A stretch of 39,339 nucleotides of DNA from Streptomyces tropicalis (GCF_029269835.1 NZ_JARJBB010000032.1:1-39339), one strand, 5' to 3'; shown: positions 1-10,136, numbered from the stretch's first letter. The notes: generated by a model not told the origin, from the sequence alone. Numbers and translations: made by a program.

Positions 1-607
1 AGGCGCCGTACAGGGCGCGTTCGCGTTCGACGAGCAGGGGGTGCGGGTCGCTCGCGGTGACCAGTTCCCGCAGGGGGTGGCGGGCCAGGACCGCGCTCAC
101 CTCCGGCGTCAGCCCCGCAGCCAGCCGCGTCATCACCGGCAGCGTGTCGTCGTGCATGACCCGCGCGGCGGAGAGCAGCGTGTCCCGCCCGGGCGCGTCC
201 GCGACGCCGTCCGCGGCCCGGACGAGCAGCGCGGCGCCCTCCTCCAGGACCAGCCCGGTCTCGATGCCTGCGGGGACCTTGACCCCGGCGTGATGCCGCC
301 AGGTGGCGACCGGGTCGCTCCAGGCCTCCACGCGGTAGGTCCACGCGCCCGTCGTCCCGGGCGTCACCTCCGCGCCCCAGCGGTCGGTGCCGGGGGCCAG
401 CTCGCGCATCGGGGTCCACGGGCCCTCGCGGCCCTCCGGGTCCGTCAGCACCACGTTGGCGGCGACGGCGTCATGGCCCTCGCGGAAGACGGTGGCGGTG
501 ACCCGGAACGTCTCGCCCGCGACGGCCTTGGCCGGGCGCCTGCCGCACTCGACGGCCGGTTGGACGTCCCGCACCGGGATGCGGCCGATGACCGGGGACG
601 AACTCAT
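1..607 (-). CDS. glgE: GlgE maltosyltransferase, N-terminal 202 residues (runs off left edge)
   Basis: GlgE (alpha-1,4-glucan:maltose-1-phosphate maltosyltransferase, GH13_3) extends glucans in the cytoplasm using maltose-1-phosphate made from trehalose by TreS and maltokinase. The translated N-terminus carries GRIPVRDVQP, GRRPAKAVAGETF, VFREGHDAVAANVVL and PWTPMRELAPGTDRWGA. These match the N-terminal helical/beta domain of actinobacterial GlgE. The visible part ends at LLVERERALYGA, just before the segment that leads into the catalytic barrel, so no catalytic residue can be checked. The start is the ATG at 607 (MSSSPVIGRIPV), with a GGTGGAGGTGACACCC ribosome-binding region just upstream. 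The downstream end lies outside the window. GlgX on the opposite strand at 1817 supports a glycogen/GlgE-pathway locus. Recognition is from sequence memory of the family. Confidence 0.93.
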   Translation of the reverse strand, partial: MSSSPVIGRIPVRDVQPAVECGRRPAKAVAGETFRVTATVFREGHDAVAANVVLTDPEGREGPWTPMRELAPGTDRWGAEVTPGTTGAWTYRVEAWSDPVATWRHHAGVKVPAGIETGLVLEEGAALLVRAADGVADAPGRDTLLSAARVMHDDTLPVMTRLAAGLTPEVSAVLARHPLRELVTASDPHPLLVERERALYGA

Positions 608-686
608 GGGTGTCACCTCCACCGTGCTCGAGGCCGGGCTCGCGCCCGGCCGGGGATGTCGTCGTGAAGTCGGCGGGGCGGAAGCC

Positions 687-989
687 CTACCGTCCGGCGG
701 GTGAGCGCCGGTTCCCGGCCTTCGGCCGGGTGCGGCGGCCGACCGCCGCCACGTGCGGCCGGCCGCTCTGCTCGCCCAGGTACGTCACGAGGCTGGTCCG
801 CAGATAGCGTTCCGCCGCGTCCGCGGCCTCCCGCGCGCAGCGCTTCCCCATCAGCACGCACAAGGTGTAGCCGGAGTCCTCGAAGGTGGTCCGCACCGTG
901 CGGTCGTCGGGCGATGCGAGCATCGCCCGCTCCCACGCCCGGTAGCGCCGCAGGTGCCGGGCGACTTCGGCTTTGGCGGGTAGCAGCAT
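687..989 (-). CDS. DUF5133 domain protein (paralogue 1)
   Basis: This small cytoplasmic protein of about 100 residues belongs to the Streptomyces family annotated as DUF5133; its function is unknown. It starts MLLPAKAEVARHLRRYRAWE and contains the characteristic SGYTLCVLMGKR block. The ATG at 989 was chosen over the in-frame GTG at 1001 because AAAGGTG lies 9 nt upstream of the ATG. The start MLLPAKAEV also matches MLVPDPKVV of the second DUF5133 protein at 35896. The C-terminal third, after about residue 70, is Arg/Pro-rich and not conserved with the paralogue. It lies 79 bp upstream of glgE on the same strand and may share its transcript. Confidence 0.8.
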   Translation of the reverse strand: MLLPAKAEVARHLRRYRAWERAMLASPDDRTVRTTFEDSGYTLCVLMGKRCAREAADAAERYLRTSLVTYLGEQSGRPHVAAVGRRTRPKAGNRRSPAGR

Positions 990-1307
990 GGCGCCGTTCA
1001 CCTTTCGGAGATCTCGGAGGGCACGTCTCCCGACGACCGGGGCGGTGTCCGCGCACGCGGAGGCGCGCGGTCCCGTTTACGGCGCTCGAGACTTTCACTC
1101 ATGGTGCAGGTTCAACGACACAGCGTCCTGTTGGATCTTCAACCAGCCCTCCGGACACGCCGCCGAGCTGCTCGTGTTGCACGAATGGCGTAGCGACCGC
1201 ACTGTGGATCTGACTCAGAGGCGACATGTGCTCACGCTCCGCACCCGGAGCAGGTCCGCACCGGCGGGCAGGGAGCGCGGGCCTCTGCCGGTGAGGAGCC
1301 AACGACA
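990..1307. other. Divergent intergenic region, DUF5133 / HATPase-like gene
   Basis: These 318 bases separate the minus-strand DUF5133-glgE genes from the plus-strand HATPase-like-glgX pair, so both promoters should lie here. The only clear element is the GTGAGGAG ribosome-binding site before the ATG at 1308. I could not assign a convincing -35/-10 pair on either strand. The short open frames through the region have no ribosome-binding sites or recognisable domains. Confidence 0.5.
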
Positions 1308-1816
1308 ATGAAGACCGCAGTGCCCTGCTACTACCACCTCGACGTGGAAGTCAGTCCGGAACGGGTCGGACAGGTCAGGCGCATCCTGGCCGCTCACCTC
1401 CGGCTCTGGTACCTGGACGAACTCGTCGAACCCGTCTGCGGGGGAGCCGAGTTGCTGCTCAAGGCCATCGACGAGCACGCGACCGACAAGGACACGTCCG
1501 TCGAGATGTGGTGGACCGGACAGCATCTGATCACCGCGATCGGGGAGAACAACCACGACCTGCGCCCCGACCAGGACCTGCGCGGCTGCCTGACCCGCAT
1601 CGCGGCGACCAGCGACGGCTGGGGCTGCTGCGCCACCGCGACCGGCAGCAAGGTCATCTGGTTCTCCCAGCGGGCCCGCTCCGGCGTGCGCGTGCCGCTG
1701 GTCCCCAAGGCCCCCGATCCGAGCCTGCGCGAGGGGCTGAGGGCGCCGCGCGCGCTGCCCGTCGCCGCCCTCGCCGCCCCGGCGCCCGCCCCGGACGGCG
1801 TGCTGGAGGCGGCCCG

Positions 1817-1820
<4 letters not shown>
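1308..1820 (+). CDS. Degenerate HATPase-like (RsbW-type fold) protein coupled to glgX
   Basis: This 170-aa cytoplasmic protein resembles the Streptomyces glycogen-locus family often annotated 'pep a2' or ATP-binding protein. The middle has the layout of an RsbW-type ATPase. An equivalent of the N-box helix (CGGAELLLKAIDEHATD, about 47-63) is followed by a C-terminal DGWGCCATATGSKVIWF block (about 105-121), which parallels the G2-region and final strand of anti-sigma-like ATPases. The canonical N-box Asn and the DxGxG G1 motif are absent, so ATP binding is doubtful. The tail after about 135 is Pro/Ala-rich. The start ATG has GAGGAG about 10 nt upstream. Its TGA overlaps the GTG of glgX, which implies coupled translation and a role linked to glucan debranching. 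The functional assignment is inference. Confidence 0.82.
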
Positions 1821-3997
<2,177 letters not shown>

Positions 3998-4207
3998 CGG
4001 GCCACCGCCGTGCGCCCGGAATCCCGGGCGGCGGGCCGGGGCCTCCGGCCGGCCGCGGATCTCCGGCCCGGCAGGGCCCCGCGCGGCCTCCGGGCGTGCG
4101 CGCCGGCGGGACCCCGGACCGGGACATGGGGCCGTCGCGGCTCAGGACCGGCCGCACCGGGGCCCGGTGCGCACGGGCCCCAGGGGGGTGCCGCGCCCCG
4201 CCCCGGC

Positions 4208-5182
4208 TCAGCGGCGCAGCGGCGTCGCCTCGTCCATGTGCGAGAGCTTCTCGGGGTTGCGCACGGCGTAGAGCCCGGTGACGAGTCCGTCGTCGATGCG
4301 GACCGCCATGACCGTGTCGACCGTGCCGTCGAGCCGGACCACCAGCGCCGGCCAGCCGTTGACCTCTGCGGGCCGCAGCGACGACGGGGCGATCCGGCCG
4401 AGACCGGCGGCCAGCAGCCGCGCCACCTTGTCGGCCCCGAGGACGGGGCGCGGCACGGCCTGCCGGAGCCCGCCGCCGTCACCCAGAAGGACCACGTCCG
4501 GCGCGAGGACGTCGAGCAGTCCCTGCAGATCGCCCGTCCCGGCCGCCCGCCGGAACGCCTCGAGCGCCCTCCGGGTCTCCGCCGGGGACGCGGCACCGCG
4601 CGGGCGGCGGGCCGCGACGTGCCCCCGTGCCCGGTGGGCGATCTGGCGGACCGCGGCCGGGCTCCTGCCGACGGCCCCGGCGATCTCGTCGTACCCGACG
4701 TCGAAGACCTCGCGCAGCACGAACACCGCCCGCTCCGTCGGCGTGAGCGTCTCCAGCACCAGGAGCATCGCCATCGAGACGCTCTCGGCCAGCTCGACGT
4801 CGTCGGCCACGTCCGGGGTGGTCAGCAGCGGCTCGGGAAGCCAGGGACCGACGTAGGACTCCCGGCGGCGGCCGAGGGTGCGCAGCCGGCCCAGCGCCTG
4901 GCGCGTCGTGATCCGGACCAGGTAGGCCCGCGGGTCGCGCACGGACGCGCCATCCACGCCCGCCCACCGCAGCCACGTCTCCTGGAGGACGTCCTCCGCG
5001 TCGGCCGCCGAACCGAGCATCTCGTAGGCGACGGTGAACAGCAGGTTGCGGTGGGTGACGAAGGCCTCGGTGGCGGGGTCCGCGGCTCCGGGACCCGGTG
5101 CCCGCCCGGCCGTGCCCCCGCCGTGGCCGCCCGGCCCGTCGGTCACCGGCTGCTTCCGCCCGTTCGCTGTCGTCTCTCCCAT
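4208..5182 (-). CDS. ECF41-family RNA polymerase sigma factor (SigJ-like)
   Basis: This 324-aa ECF sigma factor carries a C-terminal SnoaL-like extension. Region 2 covers about 38-105 (LLFTVAYEMLGSAADAEDVL). Region 4 covers about 140-195 (LTPTERAVFVLREVFDVGY). The SnoaL-like domain covers about 205-324. All three ECF41 hallmarks are visible: WLPEP in the linker (114-118), DGGG (235-238) and NPEKL (309-313). In this family the C-terminal domain replaces a classical anti-sigma factor and both activates and restrains the sigma. The neighbouring divergent carboxymuconolactone decarboxylase is the classic ECF41 partner. The ATG at 5182 lies only about 8 nt beyond a putative -10 and lacks a well-spaced ribosome-binding site, so the transcript may be leaderless. 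A GTG 12 codons later, with GGCGGAAG upstream, is the alternative start. Confidence 0.92.
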   Translation of the reverse strand: MGETTANGRKQPVTDGPGGHGGGTAGRAPGPGAADPATEAFVTHRNLLFTVAYEMLGSAADAEDVLQETWLRWAGVDGASVRDPRAYLVRITTRQALGRLRTLGRRRESYVGPWLPEPLLTTPDVADDVELAESVSMAMLLVLETLTPTERAVFVLREVFDVGYDEIAGAVGRSPAAVRQIAHRARGHVAARRPRGAASPAETRRALEAFRRAAGTGDLQGLLDVLAPDVVLLGDGGGLRQAVPRPVLGADKVARLLAAGLGRIAPSSLRPAEVNGWPALVVRLDGTVDTVMAVRIDDGLVTGLYAVRNPEKLSHMDEATPLRR

Positions 5183-5190
5183 GACCTCAG

Positions 5191-5217
5191 GACGCCGGCC
5201 GCCGCCGCGACGTGACA
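5191..5217 (-). promoter_or_regulatory. ECF41-type promoter of the sigma gene (autoregulation)
   Basis: On the minus strand, TGTCACG (5217-5211), a 16-nt spacer and CGTC (5194-5191) match the published ECF41 consensus TGTCACA-N16-CGTC with one mismatch. The predicted transcription start falls at or next to the ATG at 5182. Confidence 0.7.
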
Positions 5218-5227
5218 CCTCCGGGCG

Positions 5228-5241
5228 GTGACGTACGTCAC
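5228..5241. promoter_or_regulatory. 14-bp perfect palindrome between the divergent ECF41 promoters
   Basis: GTGACGTACGTCAC is a perfect palindrome. Its centre (5234.5) lies exactly midway between the inner edges of the two -35 elements (5217 and 5252). It could be an operator for an additional regulator acting on both promoters. The binding protein is unknown. Confidence 0.45.
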
Positions 5242-5251
5242 ACCTCGCCCC

Positions 5252-5278
5252 TGTCACACGCGGCCCGGTGCCCGCATC
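5252..5278 (+). promoter_or_regulatory. ECF41-type promoter of the AhpD/CMD gene
   Basis: TGTCACA (5252-5258), a 16-nt spacer and CATC (5275-5278) match the ECF41 consensus with one mismatch in the -10. It lies about 43 bases upstream of the ATG at 5321, with a GAGGACG ribosome-binding site between. Confidence 0.7.
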
Positions 5279-5320
5279 TCGTGGTCGGCACTGCACACAC
5301 CCACGAGTGAGGACGACGCC

Positions 5321-5806
5321 ATGGACACCCGATTCGACCTGTTCGGCAACGAGACCGCCGCCCGCTTCGCCCAGCGGTTCGCCAACGCCTCGCTGGTCAT
5401 CCACCAGTCGCCGCTGCCCCGGTCCACGCAGGAGCTGGTCTCGCTGCGCGTCAGCCAGATCAACGGCTGCGGCTGGTGCGTCGACCTGCACACCAAGGAG
5501 GCCGCGGCCGCCGGGGAGACCGCCGTGCGGCTGCACCTGGTCGCCGCCTGGCGCGAGTCCACCGTGTTCACGCAGGCCGAGCGGGCCGCGCTGGCGCTCG
5601 CCGAGGAGGGCACCCGGCTCGCCGACGCCCACCGGGGCGTCAGCGACGAGACCTGGGCGCAGGTGCGCGAGCACTACGACGACGACCGGATCGCCGCGCT
5701 GGTCTCCCTGGTCGCCGTGATCAACGCGGCCAACCGGCTCGCCGTGATCGTGCACCAGCGCGGAGGCTCCTACGAGGCCGGGATGTTCGCCGCCGCACTG
5801 GACTGA
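5321..5806 (+). CDS. AhpD-like carboxymuconolactone decarboxylase family protein
   Basis: This 161-aa cytoplasmic protein of the CMD/AhpD alkylhydroperoxidase superfamily has the redox signature with Glu38, Cys50, Cys53 and His57 (QINGCGWCVDLH). That is the E-x11-C-x2-C-x3-H proton-relay arrangement of AhpD-type peroxidases, so a thiol peroxidase activity is likely. The ATG at 5321 has TGAGGACG upstream at good spacing. An ATG-less extension to 5228 has no ribosome-binding site and would overlap the promoter. The gene is divergent from the ECF41 sigma gene and has its own ECF41-like promoter, so it is the likely direct target. It converges with the VOC gene, with 10 bp between stop codons. 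Confidence 0.92.
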   Translation: MDTRFDLFGNETAARFAQRFANASLVIHQSPLPRSTQELVSLRVSQINGCGWCVDLHTKEAAAAGETAVRLHLVAAWRESTVFTQAERAALALAEEGTRLADAHRGVSDETWAQVREHYDDDRIAALVSLVAVINAANRLAVIVHQRGGSYEAGMFAAALD

Positions 5807-5816
5807 CCCGCGGCGA

Positions 5817-6620
5817 TCACGCCTCGCGGCGGGAGGTCACCGTGAACTGCGCCCCGTCGGGATCGCGCAGGACGGCCTCGGTGGCCCCCTCCCGCAGGAC
5901 GCTGCCGCCGTGCTTCTCGGCGGCCCGGACGCAGGCGGCCACGTCGGCCACCCGGAAGTGGACCTGCCAGTGCGGCCGGATCGTCGGGTCGGGCGCCGCC
6001 TCCAGCGCCCCCGACTCGATGCGGGCCACGATCTCCCCGTGGCTGCGCAGCACCACCTCGTTGGCCTCGTAGCGGACCTCGCAGCAGCCGGGGTGCGCCG
6101 AGGCCCAGTCCAGGACCTCGCCGTAGAAGATGGCGGCGTCGAACGCGTCGCGGGTGTGCAGCCGGATGAACGCCGGCGCGGCCTTGCGCCACGTCTCCCA
6201 GTCGGTGAACAGCTCGCCCTCCCAGATCCCGAAGGTCGCGCCGTCCCGGTCCGCGAGCAGGGCGGCGCGCCCGGGCGGGAAGGAGAGCGGGCCGACCGCG
6301 GCCGTGCCGCCGCGCTCCTGCACCCGGGCCACCGCGTCGTCGGCGCTCGGCACGGCGAAGTAGGGCGTCCAGGCGACCGTCATCTGCCACATCGACGCCA
6401 CCGCCGCTATCCCGGCCACCGGAGCCCCCTCCGCCAGCGCGATACGGAACCGGTCGCCGAGTTTGGCCGGCCGCCACTCCCAGCCCAGGACGGCACTGTA
6501 GAAGTCCTCCGTGGTCCCCAGGTCGCGGCTGGTGAGGCTGACCCAGCAGGGCGCGCCGCACACCGAGTGGGTGGAGACGACGTCCGTCGCACGGCTGGAG
6601 GGTGTCGAGTCGTGGTTCAT
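5817..6620 (-). CDS. Two-domain VOC (glyoxalase/bleomycin-resistance fold) protein
   Basis: This 267-aa protein contains two VOC domains. Domain 1, about 15-135, opens CGAPCWVSLTSRDL and contains TTEDFYSAVLGWEW. Domain 2, about 145-265, contains FYGEVLDWA and ends EAVLRDPDGAQFTV. The arrangement is that of the mycobacterial CFP30B-like family. Such proteins bind a metal or small ligand, but the substrate cannot be read from sequence. The ATG at 6620 is preceded by AGGACG. The in-frame extension upstream to 6716 lacks a ribosome-binding site. The gene lies alone between the ECF41 target and the SigB-type sigma gene. Confidence 0.88.
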   Translation of the reverse strand: MNHDSTPSSRATDVVSTHSVCGAPCWVSLTSRDLGTTEDFYSAVLGWEWRPAKLGDRFRIALAEGAPVAGIAAVASMWQMTVAWTPYFAVPSADDAVARVQERGGTAAVGPLSFPPGRAALLADRDGATFGIWEGELFTDWETWRKAAPAFIRLHTRDAFDAAIFYGEVLDWASAHPGCCEVRYEANEVVLRSHGEIVARIESGALEAAPDPTIRPHWQVHFRVADVAACVRAAEKHGGSVLREGATEAVLRDPDGAQFTVTSRREA

Positions 6621-6764
6621 GGCACGTCCTGTCTCGTCGACCGGCGGACCCGCCGGTCTTCCACCAGTGTCCGGCCCGCCCCCGCGGAGCGCCTGCCGAG
6701 TACCCGGCGGGCACACGGGAAACCGCGCCGGAGGCGGTTCGCCCCGGCGGGAGGCGCGGGCCGC

Positions 6765-7556
6765 TCAGCCGGCCTCGGCCAGCAGCTCCTCGCGCAGCTG
6801 GGCGAAGCAGCCGCTCAGCAGCCGGGAGACGTGCATCTGCGAGATGCCGAGCTGCTGGGCGATGCGGCTCTGTGTCATGCCCCGGAAGAAACGCAGGTAG
6901 AGGATGTAGCGCTCGCGCTCGGGGAGCGCCTGCAGGCACGGCCTGACGGCAACCCGGTCCACCACGAGGTCGTAGCGCGGGTCGGACTCGCCCAGGCCGT
7001 CACCGAGCGCGTAGCCCTCGGTGCCGCGGACCTCCGCCTCCAGTGACAGCGCGGCGAAGCAGTCCAGGGCCTCCATGCCGGTGCGGACGTCGCCGACGCT
7101 CAGCTGCGCGTGCTCGGCGATCTCGGAGACCGTCGGGGCGCGGCCCGGCGTCGTCTGGGCCAGCTCCTTGACCGCCTTGCGGACCCGGTTGCGCAGGTCC
7201 TGGACCCGGCGCGGCACGTGCAGCGTCCACATGTGGTCGCGGAAGTGGCGCTTGATCTCACCGGTGATCGTGGGCACGGCGTACGCCTCGAAGGCGTAGC
7301 CGCGGGCCGGGTCGTAGTGGTCGACGGCCTTGACCAGCCCGAGGGCGGCCACCTGGTAGAGGTCCTCCAGGGATTCCCCGCGGCCGCGGAAGCGGACCGC
7401 TATGCGCTCCGCCATGGGCAGCCACAGCCGGACCAGCTCGTCGCGGAGGGTCTTGCGTTCCGCGCCGGCGGGCAGCCGCGCGAGCCGCTCGAAAGCGGCG
7501 GCGGTGTCGGGGGCGTCGTCGTGCGGATGGGCCTTCGGCTTGCCGGTCGTACGCAT
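6765..7556 (-). CDS. SigB/SigF/SigG-family group 3 RNA polymerase sigma factor
   Basis: This 263-aa stress/sporulation-type sigma factor has all three expected regions. Region 2 (about 50-115) contains LEDLYQVAALGLVKAVDHYD and GEIKRHFRDHMW. Region 3 is about 120-175. Region 4 (about 215-258) ends with a helix-turn-helix including QSRIAQQLGISQMHVSRLL. In Streptomyces this group contains nine or so paralogues controlled by RsbW-type anti-sigma factors; none sits beside it here. The HATPase modules elsewhere in the window are possible but unproven partners. The ATG at 7556 has GGGAGG eight bases upstream, which decides the start over an in-frame extension to 7631. Confidence 0.94.
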   Translation of the reverse strand: MRTTGKPKAHPHDDAPDTAAAFERLARLPAGAERKTLRDELVRLWLPMAERIAVRFRGRGESLEDLYQVAALGLVKAVDHYDPARGYAFEAYAVPTITGEIKRHFRDHMWTLHVPRRVQDLRNRVRKAVKELAQTTPGRAPTVSEIAEHAQLSVGDVRTGMEALDCFAALSLEAEVRGTEGYALGDGLGESDPRYDLVVDRVAVRPCLQALPERERYILYLRFFRGMTQSRIAQQLGISQMHVSRLLSGCFAQLREELLAEAG

Positions 7557-7982
7557 GGACTGCGCCTCCCTGAGCCGTGCTGGATGCGCGGACGCCATGG
7601 GTGGCGCGGAGGGGCCCGGCCGGACGGGCATCGGGGTGCCGCGCCGGCTCCCACGGATGTGCCTCCTGTCCGAAGCACTGATGAATCAGATTCCCTATGT
7701 CGCCGAATTCGAAACGGATTGACGAATTGCTGACGTGCGGTGACGGTATGCGACGGAGGTGCGGCTCCATGAAATTCCGGCGGGCGGGGAATGCTGTGCG
7801 AAAAATGCTGCGCATTCAATGACCGACGTGAAAAGTTGAATAGGTCGATCGGAATTCCGTGGGCGGTCCGGGCCGCGCCGGCCGCACCCCGGGCGTGGGT
7901 GCGCCCCTTGCCGGGGGCGGCCGTCCCGGTTTGACCGTTCCTGGGGTGGAGGTACCTCGTAAGCAGAGGTAATCTCCCTGGT
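7557..7982. other. Divergent intergenic region, sigma factor / marR operon
   Basis: This 426-base region is notably AT-richer than its surroundings between about 7680 and 7860, as expected for divergent promoters. The right end holds the marR promoter and operator listed separately. An AGGAGG at about 7662-7667 faces a minus-strand GTG at 7654, but that GTG is out of frame with the sigma gene. No sigma-gene promoter was assigned. Confidence 0.5.
7931..7976 (+). promoter_or_regulatory. Probable marR promoter with repeated GAGGTA operator half-sites
   Basis: TTGACC (7931-7936) could be a -35. Downstream are the perfect palindrome GAGGTACCTC (7949-7958) and an imperfect one, GAGGTAATCTC (7966-7976). 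Their GAGGTA halves repeat at 17-bp spacing immediately before the MarR start at 7983. The position suggests autoregulation by the MarR protein. Confidence 0.5.
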
Positions 7983-8438
7983 GTGGAGCAGGAGGCGTGT
8001 CCCGAAGAGCTGGCCGACGCCCTCGTCGGCGTCCAGCGGCTGATCCGGCGCCGGCTGCGCGCCGGGCTCGCCGGGCCGCGGTTGCGCGGCGCCGAGGTGG
8101 AGCTGCTGCGCCTGGTCGAGGCGCGGGCCGGCATCGGTGTCTCGGAGGCCGCCAGGGAGCTGTACCTGGCGGGCAACTCCGTCTCGACGCTGGTCAACAA
8201 GCTCGTGCGGGACGGCTACCTGATCCGGGAGACCGACCCCGCCGACCGCCGGGCCGCACGCCTGCTCCTGACCGACGCCGCCCGGACCCGGCTGCGGGAC
8301 TGGCAGGAGCGGCGCGCCGCCCTCGTCCGGCGCCATGTGGAGCGGCTGGACGAGGCGGACCGGGCCGCCCTGCGCGCGGCGACCCCCGCCCTGCGCCGGC
8401 TCGCCGAGACCCTGCACGAGGAGGCCGAGACGCCATGA
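7983..8438 (+). CDS. MarR-family transcriptional regulator
   Basis: This 151-aa winged-helix regulator has the HTH and wing at about 45-105. The recognition region is GNSVSTLVNKLVRDGYL and the typical wing is RETDPADRRAARLLLTD. It probably represses its own operon until a ligand binds, the usual mode for MarR proteins that precede efflux genes. The GTG at 7983 is the best start. AGAGG lies rather far upstream, so the start is less certain than the frame. The stop overlaps the ATG of the ABC ATPase (ATGA at 8435-8438), giving a three-gene operon marR-ATPase-permease. Confidence 0.92.
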   Translation: MEQEACPEELADALVGVQRLIRRRLRAGLAGPRLRGAEVELLRLVEARAGIGVSEAARELYLAGNSVSTLVNKLVRDGYLIRETDPADRRAARLLLTDAARTRLRDWQERRAALVRRHVERLDEADRAALRAATPALRRLAETLHEEAETP

Positions 8439-9316
8439 CCGAGGACCCAGCCGACCGGACGGCCGGGGACGCGGCCGCCGGGCCCGCCGACGCCGTCACC
8501 TGCGCCGGACTCGTCCACACCTTCGGTGAGACCCGCGCCGTGGACGGACTGGAGCTGTCGGTGCGGCCGGGCGAGGTGTTCGGGCTGCTCGGCCCCAACG
8601 GGGCCGGGAAGACCACCGCGATCCGCTGCATCACCACGCTCCTGCCCGTGCCCGCCGGCACCGTCCGCGTCTTCGGCCGCGACGCCGCACAGGAGCGGAT
8701 GGCCGTCCGGCGGCTGCTCGGCTACGTGCCCCAGCAGCTGTCCGCCGACGCCGCCCTGACCGGCCGGGAGAACGTCACCCTGTTCGCCCGCGTGTTCGAC
8801 GTCCCGCGCCGGGAGCGCGCCGCCCGGGTCGCCCAGGCGCTGGCCGCGGTCGATCTGACGGAGGCCGCCGACCGGCTGGCGAACACCTACTCCGGCGGCA
8901 TGGTCCGCCGGCTGGAGCTGGCGCAGGCCCTGGTCAGCGCGCCGCGCCTGCTGATCCTCGACGAACCGACGATCGGCCTGGACCCGATCGCCCGCACCGG
9001 GGTGTGGGACCACATCAACGCCGTCCGCGCCGCGACCGGCATGACGGTCCTGGTCACCACGCACTACATGGACGAGGCCGACCAGTACTGCGACCGCGTC
9101 GGCCTCATGCACCGCGGCCGCATCCGGGCCCTCGGCACCCCGGCCGAACTCCGGCAGGGGCTCGGCGAGCGGCGCCGCGCCGAGGGCACGGGCGGGGACG
9201 CGCTGCCCACCCTGGAGGACGTGTTCCGTGCTGTGGCCGGCAGCGGCCTCGACGAGAGTTCAGGAGACTTCCGCGATGTCCGAAGCACCCGTCGCACCGC
9301 CCACCGCGTCGGCTGA
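8435..9316 (+). CDS. ABC-2 type drug exporter, ATP-binding subunit (DrrA-like)
   Basis: This 293-aa ATPase of the daunorubicin-resistance (DrrA) type powers the permease encoded next. Walker A is GPNGAGKT (53-60), the Q-loop region is GYVPQQLS (97-103), and the signature is YSGGM (152-156). Walker B is LLILDEP (172-178), and the switch His is H210 in TTHYMDEAD. The ATG at 8435 overlaps the marR stop. The last 41 bases overlap the permease gene in another frame, so the Arg-rich C-terminal tail is partly shaped by the overlap. It forms a membrane-associated dimer with the permease; the substrate is unknown. Confidence 0.95.
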   Translation: MTEDPADRTAGDAAAGPADAVTCAGLVHTFGETRAVDGLELSVRPGEVFGLLGPNGAGKTTAIRCITTLLPVPAGTVRVFGRDAAQERMAVRRLLGYVPQQLSADAALTGRENVTLFARVFDVPRRERAARVAQALAAVDLTEAADRLANTYSGGMVRRLELAQALVSAPRLLILDEPTIGLDPIARTGVWDHINAVRAATGMTVLVTTHYMDEADQYCDRVGLMHRGRIRALGTPAELRQGLGERRRAEGTGGDALPTLEDVFRAVAGSGLDESSGDFRDVRSTRRTAHRVG

Positions 9317-10136
9317 TCCGGCCCGCGAGCGGGGCATCGGCCTGCTGGTGCAGCCGCCGCAGCCCCGCGCGGGCTGGCGGGTGCTGCCCGCCCGGGTCGT
9401 CGCCATGTGCGCGGTGGAGCTGCAGAAGCTGCGCCACGACCGCACCGAGCTGTACACCCGCGCGGTGCAGCCGGCCCTCTGGCTGCTGATCTTCGGTCAG
9501 ACCTTCACCCGGATCCACGCGATCCCCACCGGAGGGATCCCCTACATCGACTTCATGGCCCCGGGCATCATCGCCCAGTCCGCCATGTTCATCGCGATCT
9601 TCTACGGCATCCAGATCATCTGGGAGCGCGACGCCGGCGTCCTGAACAAGCTGCTGGTGACCCCGACGCCGCGCTCGGCCCTCATCACCGGCAAGGCCTT
9701 CGCTGCCGGGGTCAAGTCCCTGATCCAGGCCGTCGTCGTGATCGCCATCGCCGCCGTGCTCGGGGTCGCGCTGACCTGGAACCCGCTGCGCCTGCTCGGC
9801 GTCGGCGCGGCCGTGGTCCTCGGCTCCGCGTTCTTCTCCTGCCTGTCCATGACCATCGCCGGCGTGGTCCTCAGCCGGGACCGGCTGATGGGCATCGGAC
9901 AGGCCATCACCATGCCGCTGTTCTTCGGCTCCAACGCCCTCTACCCCGTGGCCGTGATGCCCGGCTGGCTCCAGGCGGTCAGCAGGGCCAACCCGCTCAG
10001 CTACCAGGTCGACGCCCTGCGCGGCCTGTTGCTGGGCACGCCCGCCCATCTGGCCGCGGACTTCGGCGTGCTGCTGGTCGCCGCGGCCGCCGGGATCGCC
10101 GCGGCCTCCTCCCTGCTCGGCCGGCTCGCCCGCTGA
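9276..10136 (+). CDS. ABC-2 type drug exporter, permease subunit (DrrB-like)
   Basis: This 286-aa integral membrane protein has about six hydrophobic segments, including QPALWLLIFGQTF, a long one around AVVVIAIAAVLGVAL, and a C-terminal one around VLLVAAAAGIAAASSLL. The ABC-2 signature region is present (NPLSYQVDALRGLLLG near 245-260, and PLFFGSNALYPV). The cytoplasmic N-terminus of about 50 residues is hydrophilic. The ATG at 9276 has CAGGAG about 10 bases upstream and lies inside the end of the ATPase gene, implying coupled translation. With the ATPase it should form an efflux pump controlled by the MarR regulator. Confidence 0.94.
   Translation: MSEAPVAPPTASADPARERGIGLLVQPPQPRAGWRVLPARVVAMCAVELQKLRHDRTELYTRAVQPALWLLIFGQTFTRIHAIPTGGIPYIDFMAPGIIAQSAMFIAIFYGIQIIWERDAGVLNKLLVTPTPRSALITGKAFAAGVKSLIQAVVVIAIAAVLGVALTWNPLRLLGVGAAVVLGSAFFSCLSMTIAGVVLSRDRLMGIGQAITMPLFFGSNALYPVAVMPGWLQAVSRANPLSYQVDALRGLLLGTPAHLAADFGVLLVAAAAGIAAASSLLGRLAR

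Noticed and set aside
7400..7654. GTG at 7654 (minus) behind an excellent AGGAGG
   Set aside because: It is out of frame with the sigma gene and opens into an Arg/Pro-rich shadow frame. The sigma gene has its own GGGAGG-ATG start at 7556.
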